From JAZMZS01 sp045580775 (lineage in GTDB: Bacteria; Bacillota; Clostridia; Oscillospirales; CAG-272), in the NCBI GenBank assembly GCA_045580775.1, contig JAZNOK010000131.1, positions 1 to 21,817 of the forward strand: a DNA stretch of 21,817 nucleotides, in the 5' to 3' direction. The notes beneath the pieces were generated by a model. That model did not search any database. It saw only the letters and a list, made by a program, of their open reading frames with translations, and was not told the origin of the DNA. Position numbers and translations under genes: made by a program. This document shows, piece after piece, positions 1 through 6,553 of the stretch. The stretch's first letter is position 1; each line of letters starts with the position of its first letter.

Positions 1-496
1 TGGTCGTGTGGTGATTCCGAAAGAGATTAGAAGAACAATGCGGATTCGTGAAGGCGACCCGCTGGAGATATATACCGACAGAGAAGGAGAGGTCATTTTC
101 AAGAAATACTCGCCGATAGGGGAGCTTTCCGCATTTGCGGCACAGTATGCAGAGGTAATGTGGAAGACGTGCGGTGTGGCTGTTATCATCTGCGATAGAG
201 ATGCTGTTATCGCCTGTGCGGGAGTACCAAAAAAGGAGTATCTGGAGAAAAAGATCTCGGAGGAGCTTGAGCAGGTAATGAACGGGAGAAGTCTCTGCGT
301 AGCAAAGGGCGGAGAGATGACAGCTACCCATGACGGTGGAGAGTACAGTGTAGGCTGTGCAATGCCGATCGTAAACGAGGGGGACGTTATCGGATGCGTT
401 GCGGCTTTACGCTCGGACGCATCGGCAAGCGGAGAAGTAGAGCAGAAGTTGGTAATTACCGCGGCGAGCTTTCTCGGAAAGCAAATGGAAAGCTGA
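1..496 (+). CDS. spoVT: Stage V sporulation protein T (SpoVT), 5'-truncated by the window edge
   Basis: Transcriptional regulator that in Bacillus is made in the forespore under sigma-G and tunes late sporulation and germination genes. The frame is open to the left edge: bases 2-7 encode Gly-Arg directly before VVIPKEIRR, so about 13 N-terminal residues of the AbrB-type DNA-binding domain are missing from the window. Visible parts are the swapped-hairpin AbrB domain (VVIPKEIRRTMRIREGDPLEI, roughly the first 45 residues) and a C-terminal GAF-like domain (about residues 50-162, including the ICDRD and GEVEQK segments) ending in GKQMES, as expected for full-length SpoVT. The GTG at position 8 is an internal Val codon, not the start. 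The start, promoter and upstream neighbours lie outside the window. The identification is firm from length and motif order. Confidence 0.95.
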   Translation, partial: GRVVIPKEIRRTMRIREGDPLEIYTDREGEVIFKKYSPIGELSAFAAQYAEVMWKTCGVAVIICDRDAVIACAGVPKKEYLEKKISEELEQVMNGRSLCVAKGGEMTATHDGGEYSVGCAMPIVNEGDVIGCVAALRSDASASGEVEQKLVITAASFLGKQMES

Positions 497-648
497 ACGA
501 AAAGCATCTGACAACGGCAACTAATCACCGGTTAATATTTCAGGGCAAAGACGTTTTTGCTTGTTCAAAGAAGCAAAATTGCATTTGTACATGTGCGGGC
601 AGTCGGTACAAACTTAGCATGCTTGTAGTATAATACAAAAGTTTTTGC

Positions 649-697
649 ACAATGAGGCACCTTTCACACGGAAGGTGCCTCATTGTTATGATATCTT
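649..697 (+). terminator. Probable intrinsic terminator downstream of spoVT
   Basis: Perfect 15-bp inverted repeat: arm 649-663 (ACAATGAGGCACCTT) pairs with 672-686, with an 8-nt loop at 664-671. The stem is GC-rich in the middle, but only a weak, interrupted T stretch follows (TATGATATCTTTT, 687-699). It would end spoVT transcription. The poor T-tract leaves room for another role, such as a 3'-end stabiliser or part of a small RNA. Confidence 0.6.
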
Positions 698-818
698 TTG
701 AATATCGGACGGTATTGTTATGTGATAAAAATACTGCTCGAAGATGTTAAAATCTAAAAGAGCCGCAAACATGATAGATACCGGTGGTCGATCATTTGTT
801 GCTTTTTCTTGCGGTGTA

Positions 819-847
819 TGGACACGCATGCTCGTTTGTGGTACAAT
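819..847 (+). promoter_or_regulatory. Sigma-A-like promoter for the uORF/GNAT transcript
   Basis: TGGACA (819-824), 17-nt spacer, TACAAT (842-847), with an extended -10 TG at 839-840. Transcription would start near 854. That leaves a leader of about 165 nt before the preferred GNAT start and about 45 nt before the upstream ORF. Confidence 0.75.
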
Positions 848-898
848 AAAGCAGATAACTCGGAAGATCAAATAAAAACTGTAATTATGGAGAATGAA

Positions 899-952
899 AT
901 GAAACGCAAGCGTCTTGATCGGGATACGTGGTGGAAATTCAAAAAAATATGA
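899..952 (+). CDS. 17-codon upstream ORF (leader peptide or relic gene start)
   Basis: Short ORF encoding MKRKRLDRDTWWKFKKI. It has a good ribosome binding site: GGAG at 889-892, 6 nt before the ATG. Its stop (TGA, 950-952) overlaps an ATG at 949 that is in frame with the GNAT gene, an ATGA arrangement typical of translational coupling. Its initiation region (889-904) is nearly identical to that of the preferred GNAT start (1008-1023), 15 of 16 bases. The peptide is very basic with a Trp pair. It may be a regulatory leader, or the surviving start of a longer gene interrupted before the GNAT gene. From memory, some clostridial DUF402-type proteins begin with a similar basic DRDxW segment, but I cannot verify that. 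No function is assigned. Confidence 0.45.
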   Translation: MKRKRLDRDTWWKFKKI

Positions 953-1017
953 AGCCGGTAAATGAAAGAATGAAACAGGGGGATGGGATATCTCAGCTCC
1001 CATGCACGGAGAATGAT

Positions 1018-1764
1018 ATGAAATACACAGAAGTCAAAGAACGGTTATATGATCTGTTAGCAATAGAATATAACTGCTCCTCCGATGTATTCTCGCAGAA
1101 CGAGAACATTATTACAGAGTCAGCCCTCATAGAAGGAAGACGTAAGTACAGCGAAGAAAAGTATTTTTTTCACATGGTGACAACCGGTAATGGAGCGGTT
1201 ATTACAGCGGATTCTTGCCTGCATCCGTTTTTGTGTGAGTATACAAAGGATAAATGTGGCCATTGGCTGTTTGAGCTTCCGAACCTGATGAGGCTCGAGA
1301 GGGAATTGAACAGATATTCATACTCACTCACTCAGACTCACCACATGTTTTTGCCGTGCAAGAGCTCAACGGTACGCTCCGAGCATCCGGTGCGTTGGTA
1401 CTATGGCGAGCAAATACACTCTTTTTATGGGGATGGCAGATTTCCAAATGCTATATGCGAAAAATACCTTCCGCACCGGCCTGACAGGATAGCTGTTGTT
1501 GCGTATGACGGAGACACTGTTATGGGTATGGCAGGGGGATCTGAGGATGCGGCAGGATGGATCCAGATAGGAATTGACGTAATGCCCGCATACCGTTCAA
1601 AGGGGGTCGGTACATATCTTGTATCCGTTTTAAAAAACAAGATAGAGGATATGGGTTATATTCCTTTTTACGGTACGAGCGTATCAAACTACCACTCGTG
1701 GAATATTGCACTGAACTGCGGTTTTAAACCTGCATGGGTCGAGGTCGGGGCTGAACGTGTCTGA
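1018..1764 (+). CDS. GNAT-family N-acetyltransferase
   Basis: Predicted acetyl-CoA-dependent acetyltransferase of unknown substrate, 248 aa from the preferred start. The C-terminal half is a GNAT fold: a beta strand DRIAVVAYDGDTVMGMAG, the strand IQIGIDVMPAYR, and acetyl-CoA-binding motif A (YRSKGVGTYLV, fitting R/QxxGxG/A), then a helix and a SVSNYHSWNIALNCGFKP segment typical of motif B. The first 130 or so residues form a separate domain that I do not recognise. ATG 1018 is chosen because GGAG (1008-1011) lies 6 nt upstream. The frame is open further upstream, with ATGs at 949 and 970 and a GTG at 928. The 949 start could be used by coupling to the upstream ORF. The promoter at 819-847 drives it; the next gene has its own promoter, so it is probably monocistronic. 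Family call firm, substrate unknown. Confidence 0.85.
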   Translation: MKYTEVKERLYDLLAIEYNCSSDVFSQNENIITESALIEGRRKYSEEKYFFHMVTTGNGAVITADSCLHPFLCEYTKDKCGHWLFELPNLMRLERELNRYSYSLTQTHHMFLPCKSSTVRSEHPVRWYYGEQIHSFYGDGRFPNAICEKYLPHRPDRIAVVAYDGDTVMGMAGGSEDAAGWIQIGIDVMPAYRSKGVGTYLVSVLKNKIEDMGYIPFYGTSVSNYHSWNIALNCGFKPAWVEVGAERV

Positions 1765-1797
1765 CAGCGGACACTTTTGTAATTCTCAAATATCATG

Positions 1798-1826
1798 TTG
1801 CAAAAAAAGATCAGATGTGTTACAAT
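1798..1826 (+). promoter_or_regulatory. Sigma-A-like promoter upstream of rimM
   Basis: TTGCAA (1798-1803), 17-nt spacer, TACAAT (1821-1826), with an extended -10 TG at 1818-1819. Predicted transcription start is near 1833, giving a leader of about 35 nt before the rimM ATG. It would drive rimM-trmD and probably the following envelope module. Confidence 0.8.
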
Positions 1827-1866
1827 ATAATGAATAAGTACTCCGATAGTATAAAAGGATATAATA

Positions 1867-2382
1867 ATGATAAACGAATACCTTGAATGCGGGAAGATAA
1901 TAAACACACACGGTGTAATAGGTGAGGTTAAGGTAGAGAGCTACTGTGATAGCCCCTATGTGCTTGCTTCTCTGAAAAAAGTATATGTGAAAAAGGGCGA
2001 TGCCTATGAGGCGGTGGACGTTGGTCGTGCGTTCGTATCAAAGAACGCGGCAGTCATGCGTCTTTCCTGTATTGAAGATATGGACGCGGCTCAGCGGATG
2101 CGTGATACGGTACTGTATGCCTCGCGTGAAGACATACCGCTTGATGATGGGGCGTACTTCATAGCTGATCTGATCGGGCTTGATGTTATAGATGCACGCA
2201 GCGGAAGACTGTACGGCAGGATACATGAGGTTATAAATCGCGGTGCATCCGACATTTATGTAGTGAAGACAAAAACAGGCGAGGTGCTCTTTCCTGCGGT
2301 AGATGAATTTATTGAGTCGGTTGATGTTGAACGTGCCGTGTATATAAATCCGATAGAGGGGATGTTTGAAGATGAGATTTGA
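1867..2382 (+). CDS. rimM: 16S rRNA processing protein RimM
   Basis: Assembly factor for the 30S head domain; it binds ribosomal protein S19 and promotes 16S rRNA maturation. At 171 aa it has normal family length. The N-terminal RimM barrel starts with LECGKIINTHGVIGEVKVES, the usual G-x-I-x-x-x-H-G-x-x-G-E-V pattern. The C-terminal PRC-barrel domain includes YFIADLIGLDV, YGRIHEVINRGASDIYVV and LFPAVDEFI, all standard RimM signatures. AAGGA (1855-1859) lies 7 nt before the ATG. It overlaps trmD by 11 nt, so the two are translated from one message. The ribosomal genes that often flank this pair in Firmicutes (rpsP, a KH protein, rplS) are not here, and rimM has its own promoter. Confidence 0.96.
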   Translation: MINEYLECGKIINTHGVIGEVKVESYCDSPYVLASLKKVYVKKGDAYEAVDVGRAFVSKNAAVMRLSCIEDMDAAQRMRDTVLYASREDIPLDDGAYFIADLIGLDVIDARSGRLYGRIHEVINRGASDIYVVKTKTGEVLFPAVDEFIESVDVERAVYINPIEGMFEDEI

Positions 2383-3070
2383 TATAATGACCCTCTTTCC
2401 GGAGCTTGTAAGCTCGGTCCTTGGCGAGAGTATTATAGGCAGAGCATGCAATAGCGGAGCTATTGAAGTGCATGCACATAATATTCGCGATTATTCAAAG
2501 GACAAGCACCGTAGAGTAGACGATACCCCGTATGGCGGAGGCAAGGGGATGCTCATGATGGCACCTCCGATATATGACTGCTACGAGGCTATTGTCGGAA
2601 TGCAGGACGAGAGGGTTCTATCCAGACGCGTTATATATATGTCACCTAAGGGAAGTGTCCTTGATCAGAAAACTGCAAAGCGGCTTTCTGAGTATGATAA
2701 TATTATCATACTGTGCGGACACTATGAAGGTGTAGACCAGAGAATAATCGACCAGATCGTAGACGAGGAGATATCCATCGGTGATTATGTTCTGACAGGC
2801 GGGGAGATACCTGCATGTGTACTTGTAGATTGTGTCGCCCGTTTGTGCGACGGAGTGCTCTCAGACCCTGAGTGCTTCGAGAAGGAAAGCTTTTCAGATG
2901 GCATGTTGGAATACCCTCAGTATACACGTCCTTATGAATTTATGGGCAGGGTAGTGCCCGAGGTGCTTTTGTCAGGGCACCACATGAATATTGATAAATG
3001 GAGAGAAGAGCAGGCACGTCAGATAACACTTGAGAGGCGTCCTGAACTTCTGGCGAAGTCAAAAGAATGA
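2372..3070 (+). CDS. trmD: tRNA (guanine-N1)-methyltransferase TrmD
   Basis: SAM-dependent SPOUT methyltransferase that makes m1G37 in tRNAs reading CNN and some other codons, preventing +1 frameshifting. The protein is 232 aa. It starts MRFDIMTLFPE and carries DDTPYGGGKGMLM, the trefoil-knot SAM site LCGHYEGVDQRI and SIGDYVLTGGEIPA, and a C-terminal helical tRNA-binding domain with LLSGHHMNIDKWR. ATG 2372 is chosen over the in-frame TTG at 2366 because family members start MRxDxxTLFPE; an AGAGGGG stretch ends 10 nt upstream. It overlaps the end of rimM. Its stop overlaps an upstream in-frame ATG (3067) of the next gene, so all may be coupled. Confidence 0.97.
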   Translation: MRFDIMTLFPELVSSVLGESIIGRACNSGAIEVHAHNIRDYSKDKHRRVDDTPYGGGKGMLMMAPPIYDCYEAIVGMQDERVLSRRVIYMSPKGSVLDQKTAKRLSEYDNIIILCGHYEGVDQRIIDQIVDEEISIGDYVLTGGEIPACVLVDCVARLCDGVLSDPECFEKESFSDGMLEYPQYTRPYEFMGRVVPEVLLSGHHMNIDKWREEQARQITLERRPELLAKSKE

Positions 3071-3093
3071 AAAAACGGAAAGGAGATGCCGAA

Positions 3094-4980
3094 ATGAACA
3101 AGAAAACATCACAGGTAAACAAAAGTGTGTTTGTCAGCCTTCTTCGCCGTCAGGGCGACAAGCTCAGAGCCTCGGTGTCAGGTAGTATTATCGGTAGCTT
3201 CCTTTCTTCTTATGATAGGGCAAACGAATCTTTTTGCGGCAGCACCGTTTATGCTGCCGCTGGTAAAATGATCAAAAGCCCGAAGGTTTCAAAGCTCCGG
3301 CGTACAGGTGCTTCGATCTTTGACAAAAGTTTACTAAGAAGGTCCGTACTCAGTCTGACATGTGCACTAAGGCACTGTACGATGCGTTTTTACGGTGTAT
3401 TCATGTTGACGTTTTCCATGTATGTGCTGTTGATGTATCTGATACGCAAGTTCGGAATGTTCTACACCGCACCGATCTCGTATGTTTGGGTAAGCGTGGT
3501 GGTGGCTCTTATGTCGCTTCCGCTTCTGCACGAAAAGGAAAAGTCGCTTGGGGCGGTTCTTCTGGACAGTAGTTTTTTCAGTTGGCTTTTGTTTGATTAT
3601 TTTGAGCTGAGATACGAGCATTTCAGAGAGAGCAAAGCTCCGATCAACAGATCCAGCGTTGCCTTTATAGCCGGAATGATATTCGGGTGTTTTTCGTTTT
3701 TTGTTTCACCTGTGATCTTAGTGCTGATACTTGCATTTTTTGTGTATTTGTATCTGTCTCTTGTCTCGCCCGAGTCTTCCTTTCTGATATGTTTGTTTTC
3801 GGTTCCGTTTTTGTCTGTGTTCGAGCATCCTACTGTGATATTGTGTGTTTTGGTACTCTGTTTTTTACTTGGCTTTTTATTTAAGCTGTTCAGACATAAA
3901 AGGGTATTGCGGTTTGGCGTTGTTGAAGGTATGCTTGTGCTTTTTATGTTCTTTGTCCTTTTTGGAGGGATGCGAAACGCATCAATGTCGGTAAGTCCCG
4001 AAATGCCGGTAATGCTGATATTGATGAGCGGACTTCTTGCAGCTTCAACTCTGCTTAGAACAAGGTCTATGATAATTCATGCGGCGAGAGCTCTGGCTCT
4101 GTCATGCGTGATATGTGCTTTCTTCGGTATATGTGAATATATGCTTGGGTTTGCATCTCTTGACTGGATAGATACAGAGATGTTTTCATCTATCAGCGGC
4201 AGAGCGGTAGCTTTTTTTGAAAATCCAAACGTTCTTGGTACTTACTTGTGCCTCGGTGCACCTTTGTCACTTTGTTTAATGGGCATCTCAGAGGACAAAG
4301 GACGTACTCGTTGGTTTGTCGGTTTTTGCCTTACGGTCGTGTGTGCGGTGCTTACATGGTCGAGAGGGGCATGGCTGGGGCTTGCGGTGTCGATTGTCAT
4401 GATGCTTGTGTGTATGCGTCACAGTACTGTTGTGTTGTTCGGCACGGTTCTTGCGGCTGGATTTGGCGGGTATTTATTGCCGCAGAGTGTAATAGAACGT
4501 TTTCTCAGTATCGGAGATGCCGCAGACTCTTCTACGCTGTACAGGCTGAGTATATGGCGTGGATGCTTCGATATGGCCGGAGAGTACGGTATTGGAGGAA
4601 TAGGTGTCGGAGAAGATGCATTCTTGCGGATGTATCCGAGATACGCTGTAGCGGGAGCTGAGCGAGCGTATCATGCACACAGCCTGTGGCTTCAGATCTT
4701 GTTGATGCTGGGAGTGTGCGGTCTTGCGGTGTTCTTGATAATGATGTTCTTTTTCTATCAGAGAGCCTTCACCGCCGGAAAAAGCAGCTCTGACAGATCC
4801 CTTAGGTATGTTGTCTATGGAGCTGTCAGCGGTATCAGCGGAGTGTTGATATCGGGAGTGTTTGATTATACATGGTATAACTACAGGGTACTGTTCGTTT
4901 ATTTTGTCATGATGGGGTTGGTATGTGCTTGTGATGCTGTGTCAGCCGAGGCGAAAGGAGAAATGAATGTCTGTGAATAG
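3094..4980 (+). CDS. O-antigen ligase/polymerase-like membrane protein (Wzy_C/O-ligase family)
   Basis: Large integral membrane protein, 628 aa, of the O-antigen ligase and polymerase superfamily, which transfers or polymerises lipid-linked glycans outside the membrane. In a Gram-positive the likely acceptor is a capsule, teichoic-type or other surface glycopolymer; the substrate is unknown. The first 90 or so residues are polar and probably cytoplasmic, followed by about a dozen hydrophobic segments. Family signatures are ENPNVLGTYL (near residue 374), LTWSRGAWLGL (near 420) and YHAHSLWLQILLMLGVCGL (near 525, in the extracellular-loop region where the catalytic Arg/His residues lie in this family). 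AAAGGAG (3079-3085) is 8 nt before ATG 3094, so that start is preferred over ATG 3067, which overlaps the trmD stop. The next gene starts inside this one. Family call good, exact activity open. Confidence 0.85.
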   Translation: MNKKTSQVNKSVFVSLLRRQGDKLRASVSGSIIGSFLSSYDRANESFCGSTVYAAAGKMIKSPKVSKLRRTGASIFDKSLLRRSVLSLTCALRHCTMRFYGVFMLTFSMYVLLMYLIRKFGMFYTAPISYVWVSVVVALMSLPLLHEKEKSLGAVLLDSSFFSWLLFDYFELRYEHFRESKAPINRSSVAFIAGMIFGCFSFFVSPVILVLILAFFVYLYLSLVSPESSFLICLFSVPFLSVFEHPTVILCVLVLCFLLGFLFKLFRHKRVLRFGVVEGMLVLFMFFVLFGGMRNASMSVSPEMPVMLILMSGLLAASTLLRTRSMIIHAARALALSCVICAFFGICEYMLGFASLDWIDTEMFSSISGRAVAFFENPNVLGTYLCLGAPLSLCLMGISEDKGRTRWFVGFCLTVVCAVLTWSRGAWLGLAVSIVMMLVCMRHSTVVLFGTVLAAGFGGYLLPQSVIERFLSIGDAADSSTLYRLSIWRGCFDMAGEYGIGGIGVGEDAFLRMYPRYAVAGAERAYHAHSLWLQILLMLGVCGLAVFLIMMFFFYQRAFTAGKSSSDRSLRYVVYGAVSGISGVLISGVFDYTWYNYRVLFVYFVMMGLVCACDAVSAEAKGEMNVCE

Positions 4981-5461
4981 CAACAAGGGTAGATTCGGAG
5001 TGGTCGATGCACTGGTGATCTTGCTTGTGGTTTTGCTTGCTTGCGGGGGATTTTGGTATTATTTCAGCGGGAGGCTTCTTGACTCCGGAAAAGAAGTGAA
5101 TCTTACCTACGAGGTGCGTATTACCGCACTCAGAAGTGAGCTCACGTCTCAGGTTAATTACGGAGATAAGGTTTTTGACAGTGTGTACGGCGAGTATGTA
5201 GGAACGGTAGAAAAGGTACGCACGGAGCAGTATACCGAGCAGGTAATGGACAAAAGTTCAGGTGAGCTTGTAAACGCAGTTAAAAGCGGTTATTATAACA
5301 TGTATATCACAGTGAACGCCACCGCACAATATAAGGAACCGTTTTATTATATAAACGGTTCTGAGATCAGAGTGGGAGAGAGTGTGTATTTACGCCTTGC
5401 TGATTTTTGCGGAGAAGGATACTGTACATCTGTGTCGGTAGCAAAGGACGGTGAATCTTGA
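4967..5461 (+). CDS. DUF4330-family single-pass membrane protein (first copy)
   Basis: 164 aa. A short cytoplasmic N-terminus is followed by one membrane segment at about residues 13-32 (VVDALVILLVVLLACGGFWYY) and an extracytoplasmic beta-rich domain. The domain has GDKVFDSVYGEYVGTVEKV near the middle and ends with INGSEIRVGESVYLRLADFCGEGY, matching the DUF4330 layout as I know it. No biochemical function is established. GGAG (4957-4960) sits 6 nt before the ATG, and the gene overlaps the ligase-like gene by 14 nt. The tight overlap suggests it acts with the ligase-like protein, perhaps as an outer-face accessory or chain-handling subunit, but that is inference. Confidence 0.8.
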   Translation: MSVNSNKGRFGVVDALVILLVVLLACGGFWYYFSGRLLDSGKEVNLTYEVRITALRSELTSQVNYGDKVFDSVYGEYVGTVEKVRTEQYTEQVMDKSSGELVNAVKSGYYNMYITVNATAQYKEPFYYINGSEIRVGESVYLRLADFCGEGYCTSVSVAKDGES

Positions 5462-5979
5462 TGAGAGGTAAATTGCAAAGAGAAAACCGAAAAAAAGCTC
5501 CATCCAAGCGTATAAATTCTGCCGATGTAATGATACTTATCTTATGTATAATATGCATAGGCGGCATGGTACTCCGTTTGGGCGTAATGGATAAGATCGA
5601 ACATGATGCAACCGCAAAGGCGGCAACGGTGAGCGTACTGATAGAGGGAATATCTTCGACTAGCCGAAACTGTCTTGTCGAAGGGGACGATGTATATTTC
5701 TCAAAGAGCGGTGCACGGCTCGGTACTGTCAGCAGTATACTGAGCGTTACTCCGAGCATAGTGTATGAGCCTTCAGACGACGGAACTCTGACACAGCATC
5801 AGTCTGTTGACGGTAAGATCGATGTTCGTGCGGTGCTATCTGTGGAGGGGAGTATGACCGAGTCGGGATTTTTGCTTGACGGTACCACTTATATCGCACC
5901 TAATATGGCTATTCCGATAAAAACCGCAGGATTGAGCGTGACAGTATTGGTAACGGATATTGCGGTAGTGAATAACTAA
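5461..5979 (+). CDS. DUF4330-like single-pass membrane protein (second, divergent copy)
   Basis: 172 aa. A basic N-terminus (RENRKKAPSKR) is followed by one membrane segment at about residues 22-42 (DVMILILCIICIGGMVLRLG) and an extracytoplasmic domain. The order of elements parallels the preceding protein: VEGDDVYFSKSGARLGTVSSI matches its GDKVFDSVYGEYVGTVEKV, and LLDGTTYIAPNMAIPIKTAGLSVTV matches its INGSEIRVGESVYLRLADF region. It is therefore probably a diverged tandem paralogue. The ATG shares its first base with the previous stop (TGATG), which implies coupled translation. The likely topology is a positively charged inside end and an outside C-terminal domain. It is the last gene of the module; the next gene has its own promoter. 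Confidence 0.7.
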   Translation: MRGKLQRENRKKAPSKRINSADVMILILCIICIGGMVLRLGVMDKIEHDATAKAATVSVLIEGISSTSRNCLVEGDDVYFSKSGARLGTVSSILSVTPSIVYEPSDDGTLTQHQSVDGKIDVRAVLSVEGSMTESGFLLDGTTYIAPNMAIPIKTAGLSVTVLVTDIAVVNN

Positions 5980-6047
5980 TGATTATCATATTTTGGATCA
6001 AAAAACACCTTAATGATGCATAAAACTCAAAAAATACGCAAAAACTA

Positions 6048-6076
6048 TTGATTTTATAAAGTTGATTTGTTATAAT
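6048..6076 (+). promoter_or_regulatory. Sigma-A-like promoter for HPr
   Basis: TTGATT (6048-6053), 17-nt spacer, perfect TATAAT (6071-6076), with an extended -10 TG at 6068-6069. The predicted start is near 6083, giving a leader of about 40 nt. It separates HPr from the upstream envelope module. No terminator is visible between 5979 and here. Confidence 0.85.
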
Positions 6077-6121
6077 GGGGTATCAAGTATATTTATATTT
6101 TCACGAATAGGAGCAAAGACC

Positions 6122-6385
6122 ATGATTTCTCGCAATGTAACGATACAGAACAATGTGGGTCTGCATGCCAGACCGGCTACGTTTTTTATTCAGAAGGCTA
6201 ACTCGTACAAGAGCTCTATCTGGGTTGAACGTGATGACAGGAGAGTGAATGCTAAGAGTCTTCTCGGAGTTCTTTCGCTTGGCATTGTAAAGGGTATGAC
6301 TATTACTCTGATTGCTGACGGTCCTGATGAGGAACTTGCTCTCAGCGGACTTTCCGCACTTATTGATACCGGCTTTACAGAATAA
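6122..6385 (+). CDS. ptsH: Phosphocarrier protein HPr
   Basis: Small cytoplasmic phosphocarrier, 87 aa, the standard length. It takes phosphate from Enzyme I on His15 and passes it to sugar-specific EIIA proteins. In Firmicutes, HPr kinase also phosphorylates Ser46 to make the CcpA co-repressor for carbon catabolite control. Both residues are visible: VGLHARPA places His at 15 and NAKSLLGVLSLG places Ser at 46, so this is HPr and not Crh, which lacks His15. AGGAG (6109-6113) lies 8 nt before ATG 6122; the frame opens at 6062 but that extension has no ribosome binding site. No ptsI gene is adjacent. A structured gap follows before uvrC. Confidence 0.96.
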   Translation: MISRNVTIQNNVGLHARPATFFIQKANSYKSSIWVERDDRRVNAKSLLGVLSLGIVKGMTITLIADGPDEELALSGLSALIDTGFTE

Positions 6386-6434
6386 TCGACATATTGTAGA
6401 TACGTCATTGCGGCGTACCACAAAGAACGGAACT

Positions 6435-6472
6435 GAGCGGTCATGTCGCAGAATAATGCGGCATGGTCGCTC
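6435..6472 (+). terminator. Long hairpin after HPr (possible terminator or leader element)
   Basis: Arm 6435-6449 (GAGCGGTCATGTCGC) pairs over 15 positions with 6458-6472 (GCGGCATGGTCGCTC), including three G-U pairs, around an 8-nt loop. It is followed by GATTTGTA, a poor T-tract, so termination strength is uncertain. It may instead be the first half of a two-state leader in front of uvrC. Confidence 0.5.
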
Positions 6473-6501
6473 GATTTGTATAAACGAGCATGGATGCGGT
6501 C

Positions 6502-6540
6502 GCTCCCGGGTAAGACGAGTCGACGGGTGGCAGATTTTTT
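6502..6540 (+). terminator. Terminator-like hairpin with T6 tract just before the uvrC ribosome binding site
   Basis: GCTCCCG (6502-6508) can pair with CGGG-GGC (6524-6531, T6528 bulged), ending 3 nt before a run of six T (6535-6540). A competing smaller hairpin uses 6499-6505 with 6517-6524. The T-run ends two bases before the uvrC Shine-Dalgarno (6543-6548). It could stop HPr transcripts or attenuate uvrC. Confidence 0.4.
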
Positions 6541-6553
6541 GTGGGAGGTAAGA

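Larger units (their letters stand above)
497..898 (+). other. Non-coding gap between spoVT and the GNAT gene region
   Basis: I see no convincing protein gene here. It contains three consecutive hairpins: 555-562 with 571-578 (8 bp), 584-590 with 606-612 (7 bp), and a perfect 15-bp stem at 649-686. A TATAAT hexamer at 629-634 lies just before the large hairpin, but its -35 region (about 606-611) is poor. A good promoter for the downstream gene is at 819-847. The rest (about 690-815) is AT-rich without recognisable signals. Confidence 0.6.

Noticed and set aside
606..634. Promoter using TATAAT at 629-634
   Set aside because: The position for a -35 (about 606-611) matches TTGACA poorly and there is no extended -10 TG, so it is not listed as a promoter.
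6122..6385. HPr paralogue Crh
   Set aside because: His15 is present in GLHARPA; Crh lacks the phosphorylatable His.
6516..6540. GGGTGG followed by a T-run before uvrC, reminiscent of a T-box leader
   Set aside because: The conserved T-box segment (AGGGTGGNACCGCG-like) is not present beyond GGGTGG, and uvrC is not an aminoacyl-tRNA or amino-acid gene.
6443..6553. N-terminal extension of UvrC from ATG 6443
   Set aside because: It has no Shine-Dalgarno, sits within the hairpin leader, and family members begin near the GTG at 6554, which has an excellent GGGAGG.
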